From Streptomyces sp. R33 (GTDB lineage: Bacteria > Actinomycetota > Actinomycetes > Streptomycetales > Streptomycetaceae), in NCBI RefSeq assembly GCF_041200175.1, contig NZ_CP165727.1, forward strand, positions 7,124,001 to 7,188,000: a DNA stretch of 64,000 bases, written 5' to 3'. The position numbers were made by a program, and so were the translations under genes. Every line of letters begins with the position of its first letter. Position 1 is the first letter of the stretch. Shown one piece after another: positions 41,234 through 50,514 of the stretch. The notes beneath the pieces are model-generated. The model was given only the letters and a program-made list of their open reading frames with translations, was not told the origin of the DNA and made no database searches.

Positions 41234-42197
41234 AACGATGAAGGTGGTCTCCGCCCTCGCGGCGGTACGCCACCTGCTGGACACCGGCGCGGTGCGCCGC
41301 GGGGACACCCTGCTGGACAGCTCCAGCGGCATCTACGCCTACGCCCTCGCCCTGGCCTGCCACCGGTACGGCATGCGCTGCCACATCGTCGGCTCGACGA
41401 CGGTGGACCACACGCTGCGCACCCAGCTCGCCGTACTCGGGGCGACGCTGGAGCAGATGCCACCGTGCAGCGACCTCAAGCTCGACCAGAAGCGGCGCGT
41501 GGCGCGGATCCACGAGATCCTCGCCGCGCACCCCGAGTACCACTGGATGCGGCAGTACCACGACGACATCCACTACCTCGGCTACCGCGCGATCGCCGAC
41601 CGGATCCGGCAGGAGACCGGCGACGTGACCGGGCTCACCGTGGTCGGGGGCGTGGGCTCGGGGGCGTCCACGGGGGCTCTCGCCCGCTACCTGCGCGGGG
41701 CCGCCGCAGGCCGCGCCGACGTCGAACTCGTCGGCGTCCAGCCGTACGGCAGCCTCACCTTCGGCGCCGAACACGTCTCCGACCCCGAGATCATCATCGC
41801 CGGGATCGGCAGTTCCATCCCCTTCGGGAACGTCTCGCACGAGATGTACGACACCCTGCACTGGATCTCCTTCGACGCGGCGCTGGCCGGCAGCGTCGAC
41901 CTGCTGCGCCGGCACGCGGTCTTCGCGGGCCTGTCGACCGGAGCCGGCTACCTCGCCGCCCGCCACGAACGCGGGCGCTCACCCGAGCGGACGGTCCTCT
42001 TCATCGCGGCCGACACCGGCCACCGCTACGTCGAGTCCGTCTACGCCCGCCACCGGGAGGCCGCCCGGATCTCGGACCTCGTGCCGCAGGAGGTCTCCGA
42101 CCGGAGCCGGCTGGCCCTTCCCTGGTCCCGCATGTGCTGGAACCGTGCCCCGGCGCCGGATACGGGCCTGTCGGCTGCACGGCGTGCGCACTCCTGA
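41154..42197 (+). CDS. Cysteine-synthase-family PLP enzyme, second copy
   Basis: 347 residues. Fold-type II: Schiff-base lysine in RFETMKVVSAL near 30, DSSSGIYAYAL in place of the usual SSGNT, and GGVGSGASTG for PLP phosphate. The start lies 80 bp inside the kinase gene, so expression is tightly linked. A kinase that makes an O-phospho-amino acid beside a beta-replacement enzyme suggests that phosphate is displaced by an amine or thiol, as SbnA does. The SSGIY substitution suggests an unusual substrate. Confidence 0.83.
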   Translation: MDQHIAEAIGRPDLIRLDDRLVCLRFETMKVVSALAAVRHLLDTGAVRRGDTLLDSSSGIYAYALALACHRYGMRCHIVGSTTVDHTLRTQLAVLGATLEQMPPCSDLKLDQKRRVARIHEILAAHPEYHWMRQYHDDIHYLGYRAIADRIRQETGDVTGLTVVGGVGSGASTGALARYLRGAAAGRADVELVGVQPYGSLTFGAEHVSDPEIIIAGIGSSIPFGNVSHEMYDTLHWISFDAALAGSVDLLRRHAVFAGLSTGAGYLAARHERGRSPERTVLFIAADTGHRYVESVYARHREAARISDLVPQEVSDRSRLALPWSRMCWNRAPAPDTGLSAARRAHS

Positions 42198-42268
42198 TTT
42201 TCCACTCAAGCGATCTGACGCAAATGTCCTTATTTATCACGTCTTCGTCAGTGAAGCAGAACACTCTC

Positions 42269-42282
42269 CGCAACGTTTTGCG
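42269..42282. promoter_or_regulatory. Inverted repeat upstream of betB
   Basis: CGCAA-N4-TTGCG, 86-100 bp before the betB start. It could bind a choline- or osmotic-stress-responsive repressor; no regulator gene is next to it. The rest of 42198-42368 is the AT-richer promoter region. Confidence 0.35.
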
Positions 42283-42368
42283 CATGGATCCCGGGTGCCC
42301 GGGCAAGCGGCCGGACTGCCGGTGCAACCGGCAGGGGGATTCGAAAGAAGCGAAAGGCCATACGCAAC

Positions 42369-43871
42369 GTGACCGGAGCACAACAGAGCATTCATGTGGG
42401 CGGAGAGTGGCGCGCAGCCCTGTCCGGCGCCACCCGCGAGATCATCGACCCCGTCGACGCGACCCCGTTCGCGGTCGTGTCGGAGGGCGGTGTCCAGGAC
42501 ACCGACGACGCCGTGGCCGCGGCACGAGCCGCGTTCGACGACGGTGCCTGGCCGCGTACGCCGGTCGCCGAGCGGGCCGCTCTGCTGCGGCGGGTCGCCA
42601 CCCTGCTGGAGCGCGACCGCGAGCGGATCGGCGCACTGGAGAGCCAGGACGCCGGCAAGACGCTGGAGGAGGGCCGCGTCGACGTCGACTGCGTCCGCGA
42701 CGCCTTCCTCTACTTCGCCGACCTCGTGGCGAACGAGGACGGCGGACGGGTCGTCGACGCCGGTTCGGACGAGATCCGCAGTGTCGTCGTCCACGAGCCG
42801 GTCGGAGTCTGCGCCCTGATCACGCCGTGGAACTACCCGCTGCTCCAGGCCAGCTGGAAGATCGCGCCCGCGCTCGCCGCCGGCAACACGTTCGTGATCA
42901 AGCCGAGTGAGATCACCCCCCTGACCACGGTCGTGCTGGTCGAACTGCTCCTGGAGGCCGGACTTCCGCTCGGCGCGGCCAACATCGTCACCGGCCCCGG
43001 CGGCACCGTCGGCGCTCGGCTCGCCGAGCACCCCGACGTCGACCTCGTCTCGTTCACGGGCGGTCTCGTCAGCGGTACGAAGGTCGCCAGGGCGGCCGCC
43101 GACAGCGTGAAGAAGGTCGCCCTCGAACTGGGCGGCAAGAACCCCAACGTCGTGTTCGCCGACGCATGTTCGACGCCCGAGGGGTTCGACACCGCCGTCG
43201 ACCAGGCGCTCAACGCCGCCTTCATCCACAGCGGCCAGGTCTGCTCGGCCGGCTCCCGCCTCATCGTCGAGGAGTCGCTGCGCGAGCGTTTCGTCGCCGA
43301 GCTCGCCCGCCGGGCCGAGCTGATCCGGCTGGGACGCGGCACCGATGCGGGCGTCGAGTGCGGTCCGCTCGTTTCCGCGGCCCAGTTGGCGAGGACCGAG
43401 GAGTACGTGGCCTCCGCTCTCGCCGAGGGCGCGGTCCTGCGTGCGGGCGGCGAGCAGCCGGCCGGTCCCGGCTACTTCTTCCGGCCCACGGTCCTGGACC
43501 GGTGCCACCGCGGCATGCGGGTCGTGCGCGAAGAGGTCTTCGGCCCCGTCCTCACCGTCGAGACCTTCCGCACCGAGGAAGAGGCCGTCGCCCTCGCCAA
43601 CGACACCGAGTACGGCCTCGCCGGAGCGGTGTGGAGCTCCGACGAACAGCGCGCCCGGCGGGTCGCCGCCCGGCTGCGCCACGGCACCGTCTGGATCAAC
43701 GACTTCCACCCCTACCTGCCCCAGGCGGAATGGGGCGGCTTCGGCAAGTCCGGCATCGGCCGCGAACTGGGCCCCGGCGGTTTCGCCGAGTACCGCGAGG
43801 CCAAGCACATCTACCAGAACCTCGCTCCGCGCCCCGTGCGCTGGTTCGCGGGCGCGACGGCGAAGGGCTGA
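42369..43871 (+). CDS. betB: Betaine-aldehyde dehydrogenase
   Basis: 500 residues from a GTG. Aldehyde-dehydrogenase motifs are intact: ITPWNYPLLQASWKIAPALAAG, catalytic Glu in ALELGGKN near 258, and catalytic Cys in SGQVCSAGSR near 291. It oxidises betaine aldehyde to glycine betaine with NAD(P). It is followed after 2 bp by the choline-oxidase-type gene and the betaine importer genes, which supports the assignment. Confidence 0.9.
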   Translation: MTGAQQSIHVGGEWRAALSGATREIIDPVDATPFAVVSEGGVQDTDDAVAAARAAFDDGAWPRTPVAERAALLRRVATLLERDRERIGALESQDAGKTLEEGRVDVDCVRDAFLYFADLVANEDGGRVVDAGSDEIRSVVVHEPVGVCALITPWNYPLLQASWKIAPALAAGNTFVIKPSEITPLTTVVLVELLLEAGLPLGAANIVTGPGGTVGARLAEHPDVDLVSFTGGLVSGTKVARAAADSVKKVALELGGKNPNVVFADACSTPEGFDTAVDQALNAAFIHSGQVCSAGSRLIVEESLRERFVAELARRAELIRLGRGTDAGVECGPLVSAAQLARTEEYVASALAEGAVLRAGGEQPAGPGYFFRPTVLDRCHRGMRVVREEVFGPVLTVETFRTEEEAVALANDTEYGLAGAVWSSDEQRARRVAARLRHGTVWINDFHPYLPQAEWGGFGKSGIGRELGPGGFAEYREAKHIYQNLAPRPVRWFAGATAKG

Positions 43872-43873
43872 GG

Positions 43874-45400
43874 ATGAACGACCACCACGTGTACGACTAC
43901 GTCGTCGTCGGCGGCGGCACCGCGGGTTCCGTGATCGCCTCCCGGCTGACCGAGGACCCGGACGTCAGCGTCGCCGTCATCGAGGGCGGCCCCAGCGACG
44001 TCGGCCGCGACGACGTCCTCACCCTGCGCCGCTGGATGGGCCTGCTCGGCGGCGAGCTGGACTACGACTACCCCACCACCGAGCAGCCCCGGGGCAACTC
44101 GCACATCCGCCACAGCCGTGCGCGGGTGCTGGGCGGCTGTTCCTCGCACAACACCCTCATCGCGTTCAAACCGCTTCCCTCCGACTGGGACGAGTGGTCG
44201 GAGGCGGGCGCCGAGGGCTGGGACGCGGCAGCCATGGATCCCTACTTCGCCCGGCTGCGCAACAACATCGTCCCCGTCGGGGAGGCGGACAGGAACGCGA
44301 TCGCCCGGGACTTCGTCGACGCGGCGCAGACCGCGCTCGGCGTGCCGCGCGTCGAGGGCTTCAACAAGCGCCCCTTCCACGAGGGCGCCGGCTTCTTCGA
44401 CCTCGCCTACCACCCGGAGAACAACAAGCGCTCGTCCGCCTCGGTCGCCTACCTGCACCCGTTCCTGGACCGGCCGAACCTGCACATCGCCCTGGAGACC
44501 TGGGCGTTCCGGCTGGAGCTCGAGGGCAGCCGCGCCACCGGCGTGCACATCCGGACCAAGGAGGGCGCGGAGCACGTCGTACGCGCCCGGCGCGAGGTCC
44601 TGGTGTGCGCCGGGGCCGTGGACACCCCGCGCCTGCTGCTGCACTCCGGCATCGGGCCGCGCGCCGACCTGGAGAAGCTCGGCATCCCCGTCGTGCACGA
44701 CCTGCCGGGCGTAGGGGAGAACCTGCTCGACCACCCCGAGTCGGTCATCGTCTGGGAGACGCACGGCCCGATCCCGGAGAACTCCGCGATGGACTCCGAC
44801 GCCGGCCTGTTCGTCCGCCGGGACCCGCAGTCCGAGGGCCCGGACCTGATGTTCCACTTCTACCAGATCCCCTTCACCGACAATCCGGAGCGCCTGGGCT
44901 ACGAACGGCCCGCGCACGGCGTGTCGATGACCCCGAACATCCCCAAGCCGCGCAGCCGCGGCCGGCTCTACCTGACGAGCGCCGACCCCGAGGACAAGCC
45001 CGCGCTCGACTTCCGGTACTTCACCGACGAGGACGACTACGACGGCCGGACCCTCGTCGACGGGATCCGCATCGCCCGGCAGATCGCTGCGAGCGAACCG
45101 CTGGCCGGATGGCTCAAGCGCGAGGTGTGCCCGGGGCCCGAGGTGACCTCCGACGAGGAACTCAGCGCGTACGCACGCCACGTCGCGCACACCGTCTACC
45201 ACCCGGCGGGCACCTGCCGGATGGGCTCCGTGGACGACGAACTCGCCGTCGTCGGGCCCGACCTGAGGATCCGGGGCCTCGACGGCATCCGGATCGCCGA
45301 CGCGTCCGTATTCCCCACCATGACCGCCGTCAATCCGATGATCGGCGTGCTCATGGTCGGCGAGAAATGCGCCGACCTGCTGGGAGGAACCACCCGATGA
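43874..45400 (+). CDS. betA: Choline dehydrogenase (GMC flavoprotein)
   Basis: 508 residues. FAD-binding VVVGGGTAGSVIASRL at the N-terminus, GMC signatures HSRARVLGGCSSHN and GAVDTPRLLLHSGIG, and catalytic HTVYHPAGTCRMG near 443, with Asn in MTAVNPMIGVLM at the end. It oxidises choline to betaine aldehyde, the substrate of the preceding gene. The pair gives the two-step choline-to-betaine route of osmoprotection. Confidence 0.88.
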   Translation: MNDHHVYDYVVVGGGTAGSVIASRLTEDPDVSVAVIEGGPSDVGRDDVLTLRRWMGLLGGELDYDYPTTEQPRGNSHIRHSRARVLGGCSSHNTLIAFKPLPSDWDEWSEAGAEGWDAAAMDPYFARLRNNIVPVGEADRNAIARDFVDAAQTALGVPRVEGFNKRPFHEGAGFFDLAYHPENNKRSSASVAYLHPFLDRPNLHIALETWAFRLELEGSRATGVHIRTKEGAEHVVRARREVLVCAGAVDTPRLLLHSGIGPRADLEKLGIPVVHDLPGVGENLLDHPESVIVWETHGPIPENSAMDSDAGLFVRRDPQSEGPDLMFHFYQIPFTDNPERLGYERPAHGVSMTPNIPKPRSRGRLYLTSADPEDKPALDFRYFTDEDDYDGRTLVDGIRIARQIAASEPLAGWLKREVCPGPEVTSDEELSAYARHVAHTVYHPAGTCRMGSVDDELAVVGPDLRIRGLDGIRIADASVFPTMTAVNPMIGVLMVGEKCADLLGGTTR

Positions 45401-46476
45401 CAACGCAGCACACTGCGCACACTGCCCCGCCGCAGCCCGTGTTCTCCGTACGCGACCTGTGGAAGGTCTTCGGTCCGAAGGCCGACCGCGTGCCCGCCGA
45501 CAAGGAGCTCGGGGCCCTCGGCGCCGCCGAGCTGCGCGAGCGCACCGGCTGTACCGCCGCCGTCCGCGACGTCTCCTTCGACGTCCGCAAGGGCGAGGTC
45601 TTCGTCGTCATGGGCCTGTCCGGCTCGGGCAAGTCGACGCTCGTACGCTGCCTCACCCGGCTGATCGAGCCGACCTCGGGCAGCATCTCCATCGACGGCG
45701 AGGACGTGCTGTCCATGGACACCGGCCGGCTCCGCGAGCTGCGCCGGCACCGGGCGGCGATGGTCTTCCAGCACTTCGGGCTGCTGCCCCACCGGACGGT
45801 GCTCGACAACATCGCCTACGGGCTGGAGATCCAGGGCGTGGGACGCGCCGAACGGCGTGAGCGGGCGGCCGAGTTCGTCACCAAGGTCGGCCTGGAGGGC
45901 ATGGAGCACCGCAGGCCGAGCCAGCTCTCCGGTGGCCAGCAGCAGCGCGTGGGCCTTGCCCGGGCGCTCGCCGTGGACCCCGAAGTCCTGCTGTTCGACG
46001 AGCCGTTCAGCGCGCTGGACCCGCTCATCCGCCGCGACATGCAGGAGGAGGTCGTCCGCCTGCACCGGGAGGAGGGCCGCACGATGGTCTTCATCACGCA
46101 CGACCTGAGCGAGGCGCTGAAGCTCGGCGACCGCATCGCGCTGATGCGCGACGGCCGGATCGTGCAGCTCGGCACGCCGGAGGAGATCGTGGGCACCCCC
46201 GCCGACGACTACGTCAGGGACTTCGTCCGGGACGTGCCGCGCGAGCAGGTGCTGACCGTCCGCTCCGCGATGCGCCCCGCCCTCGCCGCCGAGGCCGAGG
46301 CCGGCCCCGCGCTCGCCCCGGGTGCCACCGTCCACGAGGCCATCGAGGCCGTCGTCCGCACGGGCGTGAACGCGCGGGTCGTCGAGGACGGCAGGTGCCT
46401 CGGTGTGGTCGACCACGCGGGACTCCTGGGTGTCGTCGCCGGGGTACCGGCCGCGACCGGGAAGGCGGTGGCCTGA
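45397..46476 (+). CDS. proV: Glycine-betaine/choline ABC importer ATPase
   Basis: 359 residues; ATGA overlap with betA, GGAGG upstream. Walker A GLSGSGKST, FGLLPHRTV, signature LSGGQQQRVGLARAL, Walker B VLLFDEPFSALD and FITHDLSEA. The insert before Walker A (FGPKADRVPADKELGALG) is typical of ProV/OpuAA. The C-terminus has one short CBS-like segment (GVNARVVEDGRCLGVVD); such domains sense ionic strength in OpuA. Confidence 0.92.
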   Translation: MTTQHTAHTAPPQPVFSVRDLWKVFGPKADRVPADKELGALGAAELRERTGCTAAVRDVSFDVRKGEVFVVMGLSGSGKSTLVRCLTRLIEPTSGSISIDGEDVLSMDTGRLRELRRHRAAMVFQHFGLLPHRTVLDNIAYGLEIQGVGRAERRERAAEFVTKVGLEGMEHRRPSQLSGGQQQRVGLARALAVDPEVLLFDEPFSALDPLIRRDMQEEVVRLHREEGRTMVFITHDLSEALKLGDRIALMRDGRIVQLGTPEEIVGTPADDYVRDFVRDVPREQVLTVRSAMRPALAAEAEAGPALAPGATVHEAIEAVVRTGVNARVVEDGRCLGVVDHAGLLGVVAGVPAATGKAVA

Positions 46477-46562
46477 TGTATTCCCATACGACCTGGCCGC
46501 CGCCGTGCGGCACGACCGGCGCCGGCGCCGTGCCGGCCGTCGCCGGGCGGTGGGGCCGATGA
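46476..46562 (+). CDS. Possible 28-residue coupled ORF between proV and proW
   Basis: ATG overlaps the proV stop (TGATG) and its TGA overlaps the proW ATG (ATGA). The peptide (MYSHTTWPPPCGTTGAG...) is Pro/Gly/Ala-rich and resembles nothing known. It may only serve to carry ribosomes from proV to proW, or be chance. Confidence 0.35.
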   Translation: MYSHTTWPPPCGTTGAGAVPAVAGRWGR

Positions 46563-48535
46563 CCGCCACCGTCACTCCCGCTTCTGCGAGTTCCATGAAG
46601 ACCGCCACCGACGCCGGGCCCGGTGTGCTGCGCGCGCTCGCGCGCCACCGCGGCCGGCTGATCGGCGCCGGCGCGGCCCTCGCGCTCGTCCTCGGTTCCC
46701 TGCTCCTGGGCACCGGGAACTGGCCGGCGTCGCTCTCCGTCGACCTGTCGGGACCGCTCGAGCGCACCAGCGACTGGATCATCGACAACCGCGACGGACA
46801 CCCCCTCTTCCTCTACTTCCTCGGGCACGTCAGCAACGTCGTGGTCGTCTCCGTCCGCGCGGTGTACCTGCTGCTGCTCGCCCTCGGCTGGGCCGGCGTC
46901 GCCGCCGCCGCCGGGCTGCTGGCCTGGCGCGTCGCGGGCGTCCGGCTCGCGCTGACCTCCGTCGCCGCCTTCGCCGTGTGCGGACTGCTCGGCATGTGGG
47001 TGCCCACCATGCAGACGCTCGCGCTGATGGTGGTCGCCGTCGCCGCGTCCGTGCTGCTCGGTGGCCTCCTCGGACTGGCCGGCGGCCTGTCGGACCGCAT
47101 GCACCGGATCCTGCGGCCGGTGCTGGACACCATGCAGGTGCTGCCGGCCTTCGCGTACCTCCTGCCGGTCGTCCTGGTCTTCGGTATCGGCGTGCCCGCC
47201 GCCGTCCTCGCGACCGTCGTCTACGCGGCCCCGCCCATGGCCCGCCTCACCGCGCTCGGACTGCGCGGCGCGGACGCCGGGGTCGTGGAGGCCGCCACCT
47301 CCCTCGGCGCCACCGGCAGGCAGCGGCTGCTGACGGCCCGGCTGCCGCTGGCGCGCAAGGAGCTGCTGCTCGGCGTCAACCAGTCGATCATGATGGCGCT
47401 GGGCATGGCCGTGATCGCGTCCGTCATCGGCGCGGGCGGTCTCGGCGACCGCGTCTACCAGGCGCTGGCCTCCGTCGACGTCGGCGCCGCGCTCGCCGCC
47501 GGCGTGCCGATCGTGCTGCTCGCCATCGTCCTGGACCGGGTCACCGCCGCGGCGGGGGAGCGGATCGGCGCGGCTCCGGCCCGCCGGGCCGGGCTCGGCT
47601 GGGCCGTCGCCCTCGTGGCGACCGCCGCCGTCGCCGTCGCGGGTCGTCTGTCCGACCGGCTCACCTGGCCCGACGCGTGGACGGCGGACATCGCCGAGCC
47701 CGTCAACGGGGTGGTCGACTGGATGACCGCCCACCTCTACTCCGGCGTGCCCGTCGTCGGCGGCACCGCCGACTGGGCGGGGCACTTCACCACGTGGGTC
47801 CTGAACCCCCTGCGCGACGGACTGCAGTGGCTGCCCTGGTGGGCGGTCCTGCTGGCCGTCGGCGCCCTCGCCCTGCTGATCGGCACCTGGCGCACCGCCG
47901 CGACCGCCGTCCTGGCGATGGCCGCGATCGGCGTGCTGGGCGTCTGGGACCCGGCGCTCGACACGCTGTCCCAGGTGCTGGCCGCCGTCGCCGTGACGCT
48001 GCTGCTCGGCTTCGCCCTCGGGGTCGCCGCGGCCCGCAGCACCCGTCTGGGGCGCGCGCTGCGTCCGGTGCTCGACGTCTTCCAGACGATGCCGCAGTTC
48101 GTGTACCTGATCCCCGTGGTCGCCCTGTTCGGTGTGGGCCGGGCCCCGGCGGTCGCGGCCGCCGTGGTCTACGCGCTGCCCGCGGTGGTGCGGATCACGA
48201 CCCAGGGCGTGCGCGCGGTGGACCCGGCGGCTCTGGAGTCCTCGCGCTCGCTGGGCGCGACCGGGCGCCAGCAGCTGTTCCAGGTCCAGCTGCCGCTGGC
48301 CCGGCCCGCGCTGCTGCTGGCCGTCAACCAGGGCGTGGTGCTGGTCCTCGCGGTCGTCGTCATCGGCGGCCTCGTCGGCGGCGGGGCGCTCGGGTACGAC
48401 GCGGTCTTCGGTCTCGCACAGGGCGACCTGGCGACCGGTCTGGTCGCCGGTGCGGCGATCGTCTGCCTCGGCCTGATGCTCGACCGCGTCACCCAGCCGA
48501 CACAGCGCCGCGACCCCGCCGGAAAGGGGGCCTGA
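46559..48535 (+). CDS. proW: Glycine-betaine ABC importer, two fused permease domains
   Basis: 658 residues from MTATVTPASAS. Two complete binding-protein-dependent permease domains follow one another, each with an EAA loop: EAATSLGATGRQRLLTARLP near 245 and ESSRSLGATGRQQLFQVQLP near 560. About twelve helices are visible. Most OpuA/ProW systems use one domain and a homodimer; here both halves are in one chain. The first half carries a long N-terminal hydrophilic part (SDWIIDNRDGHPLF). Confidence 0.88.
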   Translation: MTATVTPASASSMKTATDAGPGVLRALARHRGRLIGAGAALALVLGSLLLGTGNWPASLSVDLSGPLERTSDWIIDNRDGHPLFLYFLGHVSNVVVVSVRAVYLLLLALGWAGVAAAAGLLAWRVAGVRLALTSVAAFAVCGLLGMWVPTMQTLALMVVAVAASVLLGGLLGLAGGLSDRMHRILRPVLDTMQVLPAFAYLLPVVLVFGIGVPAAVLATVVYAAPPMARLTALGLRGADAGVVEAATSLGATGRQRLLTARLPLARKELLLGVNQSIMMALGMAVIASVIGAGGLGDRVYQALASVDVGAALAAGVPIVLLAIVLDRVTAAAGERIGAAPARRAGLGWAVALVATAAVAVAGRLSDRLTWPDAWTADIAEPVNGVVDWMTAHLYSGVPVVGGTADWAGHFTTWVLNPLRDGLQWLPWWAVLLAVGALALLIGTWRTAATAVLAMAAIGVLGVWDPALDTLSQVLAAVAVTLLLGFALGVAAARSTRLGRALRPVLDVFQTMPQFVYLIPVVALFGVGRAPAVAAAVVYALPAVVRITTQGVRAVDPAALESSRSLGATGRQQLFQVQLPLARPALLLAVNQGVVLVLAVVVIGGLVGGGALGYDAVFGLAQGDLATGLVAGAAIVCLGLMLDRVTQPTQRRDPAGKGA

Positions 48536-48536
48536 C

Positions 48537-49508
48537 ATGGCTCGCACACGCTTCGCACTCGGCGGCTGCGCACTCGCCGCCGCACTTGCCCTGACGGCCC
48601 TCACCGGCTGCGGCGCCGCCGACATGACCCGCCAGGCCTCCCCGTACGCCGACGCGAAGGGCTCCCGCACGGTGACGCTCTCCGTGCAGTCGTGGGTGGG
48701 CGCGCAGGCCAACGTCGCCGTCGCCCAGTACCTGCTGGAGCACGAGCTCGGCTACCGGGTGGACACAGTCCAGATCGACGAGGTACCCGCCTGGGACGCG
48801 CTCAGCCAGGGCCGGGTGGACGCCATCCTGGAGGACTGGGGCCACCCGGAGCAGGAGAAGCGGTACGTCGACGACAAGGGGACGATCGAACCCGGCGGCG
48901 ACCTCGGGGTCACCGGCCACATCGGCTGGTTCGTGCCGACCTACTTCGCCGAGGAACACCCGGACGTCACCGACTGGAAGAACCTCGACAAGTACGCCGA
49001 CCAGTTCCGTACGGCGGAGAGCGGCGGCAAGGGCCAGCTGCTGGACGGCTCCCCGTCCTACGTGACGAACGACAAGGCCCTCGTGAACAACCTGGGCCTG
49101 GACTACCAGGTCGTGTTCGCGGGCTCGGAGGCGGCGCAGATCACGCAGATCAGGCAGTTCGCCAAGGAGAAGAAGCCCTTCCTGAGCTACTGGTACAAGC
49201 CCCAGTGGCTCTTCGAGAAGGTTCCGATGACGGAGGTGAAGCTGCCCGAATACAAGGAGGGCTGCGACGCCGACCCGCAGAAGGTGGCCTGCGCCTACCC
49301 GCACACGCCGCTGCAGAAGTTCCTCAACGCCCGCTTCGCCGACGGCGGAGGCGACGCCGCCGCCTTCCTGAAGAAGTTCCGGTGGACGACGCAGATGCAG
49401 AACGACGTCGCCCTGATGATCGCGGACCAGAAGCTGTCGCCGCAGGAGGCGGCGCGCCGCTGGGTGAAGGCGAACGAAGCCACCTGGCGGGCCTGGCTCC
49501 CGTCCTGA
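48537..49508 (+). CDS. proX: Glycine-betaine-binding lipoprotein
   Basis: 323 residues. Lipobox TALTGCGAA, then an OpuAC-type ligand domain: SVQSWVGAQANVAVAQYLLE, DAILEDWGHPEQE, and later FLSYWYKPQWLF and YPHTPLQKFLN. Aromatic residues (W, Y) of these stretches probably form the cage for the quaternary amine. It is the last gene of the operon and is followed by a hairpin. Confidence 0.9.
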   Translation: MARTRFALGGCALAAALALTALTGCGAADMTRQASPYADAKGSRTVTLSVQSWVGAQANVAVAQYLLEHELGYRVDTVQIDEVPAWDALSQGRVDAILEDWGHPEQEKRYVDDKGTIEPGGDLGVTGHIGWFVPTYFAEEHPDVTDWKNLDKYADQFRTAESGGKGQLLDGSPSYVTNDKALVNNLGLDYQVVFAGSEAAQITQIRQFAKEKKPFLSYWYKPQWLFEKVPMTEVKLPEYKEGCDADPQKVACAYPHTPLQKFLNARFADGGGDAAAFLKKFRWTTQMQNDVALMIADQKLSPQEAARRWVKANEATWRAWLPS

Positions 49509-49517
49509 CGCAGGTGC

Positions 49518-49552
49518 GCCCGGAGGGGGATCTCCGCGATCCCCCTCCGGGC
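49518..49552. terminator. Bidirectional terminator hairpin after proX
   Basis: A perfect 14-bp stem (GCCCGGAGGGGGAT / ATCCCCCTCCGGGC) with a 7-nt loop, between proX and the convergent VOC gene. Confidence 0.75.
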
Positions 49553-49572
49553 ACCCGACCTCGCTCCCGGGC

Positions 49573-50370
49573 TCAGCTGCGGACGGGGGTGAGGACCACG
49601 AAGTCCGCGTTCGCGGGGTCGAGGCAGACGGCGAGCCGGCCGACGCCCTCCGCGTCGTCCGGTCCCATCTGCACGCTGCCGCCGTTCTCGGTGACCTTGG
49701 CGACCGCTGCGTCGCAGTCGGCGACGGCGAAGACCGGGTGCCAGTACGGCCGTCCGCTCGTGAGGGCCAGGTTCTCCGCGGGCAGCTGCATGAGGCCGCC
49801 GTGCATGCGCTCCTCGGGAAGTCCGGCGGGAGTGATGAGGGTGTACGTCCCCCCACCGCCGGGCATGTTCATGTCGCTGAACTGCCAGCCGAAGACGCCG
49901 CCGTAGAACTCCTTGGCGGCCGCGGCGTCGCTCGTGTACAGCTCGGTCCAGCACAGTGAGCCCGGCTCGTCCACGAGCTCGGCGCCCTTGTTCGTTCCGG
50001 GCTCCCAGACCGCGAACTGTCCCCCCAGCGGGTCGCTGTACTGCGCCATCCGGCCCCATGCGTCGAGACCCCTCGGAGCCACCCGGACCGTGCCGCCCGC
50101 GCGCTCCACCGCCTGGGTGGTGGCATCCGCATCGGTGACGCGGTAGTAGATCATCCAGGCCGGGCGTGCGCCCTCCTCGGTGAGCTTGCCGAGCCCGGCG
50201 ACGACCTTGCCGTCCTTCCGGAACATCCCGCCTTCCATGTCCTCCGCCTCGCCCATGGACTCGTAGTCCCACCCGAGGACGGCGCCGTAGAAGGCCGCGG
50301 CCGTCCGGACGTCGGGGGCGCCGAGGTCGAGCCAACAGGGGGAACCGGGCGCAAAGTCAGTGGTGATCAT
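49573..50370 (-). CDS. Two-domain VOC-family (glyoxalase-fold) protein
   Basis: 265 residues from MITTDFAPG, with AAAGG seven bases upstream; an ATG two codons earlier is too near that site. Two VOC modules: CWLDLGAPDVRTAAAFYGAVLGW (~10-32) and CWTELYTSDAAAAKEFYGGVFGW, each followed by a beta-strand set ending in FAVWEP and FVVLTP. Similar to Streptomyces VOC proteins once called hydroxylases (e.g. around the 27-kDa antigen). No function is known for most. Confidence 0.82.
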   Translation of the reverse strand: MITTDFAPGSPCWLDLGAPDVRTAAAFYGAVLGWDYESMGEAEDMEGGMFRKDGKVVAGLGKLTEEGARPAWMIYYRVTDADATTQAVERAGGTVRVAPRGLDAWGRMAQYSDPLGGQFAVWEPGTNKGAELVDEPGSLCWTELYTSDAAAAKEFYGGVFGWQFSDMNMPGGGGTYTLITPAGLPEERMHGGLMQLPAENLALTSGRPYWHPVFAVADCDAAVAKVTENGGSVQMGPDDAEGVGRLAVCLDPANADFVVLTPVRS

Positions 50371-50514
50371 GCCCATGCCTTTCAGGTCCTGTACGACCTC
50401 AGGGTGGCACCGGACACCGGCCGTCGCCCGTCGGCGGGCGTGTCACGGCGCCCCGTCGGAGGCTCGGTGCGGGATGTTCTCCCCGACGGTCGGCGAGCGT
50501 GCGGAGGTGCCCCG

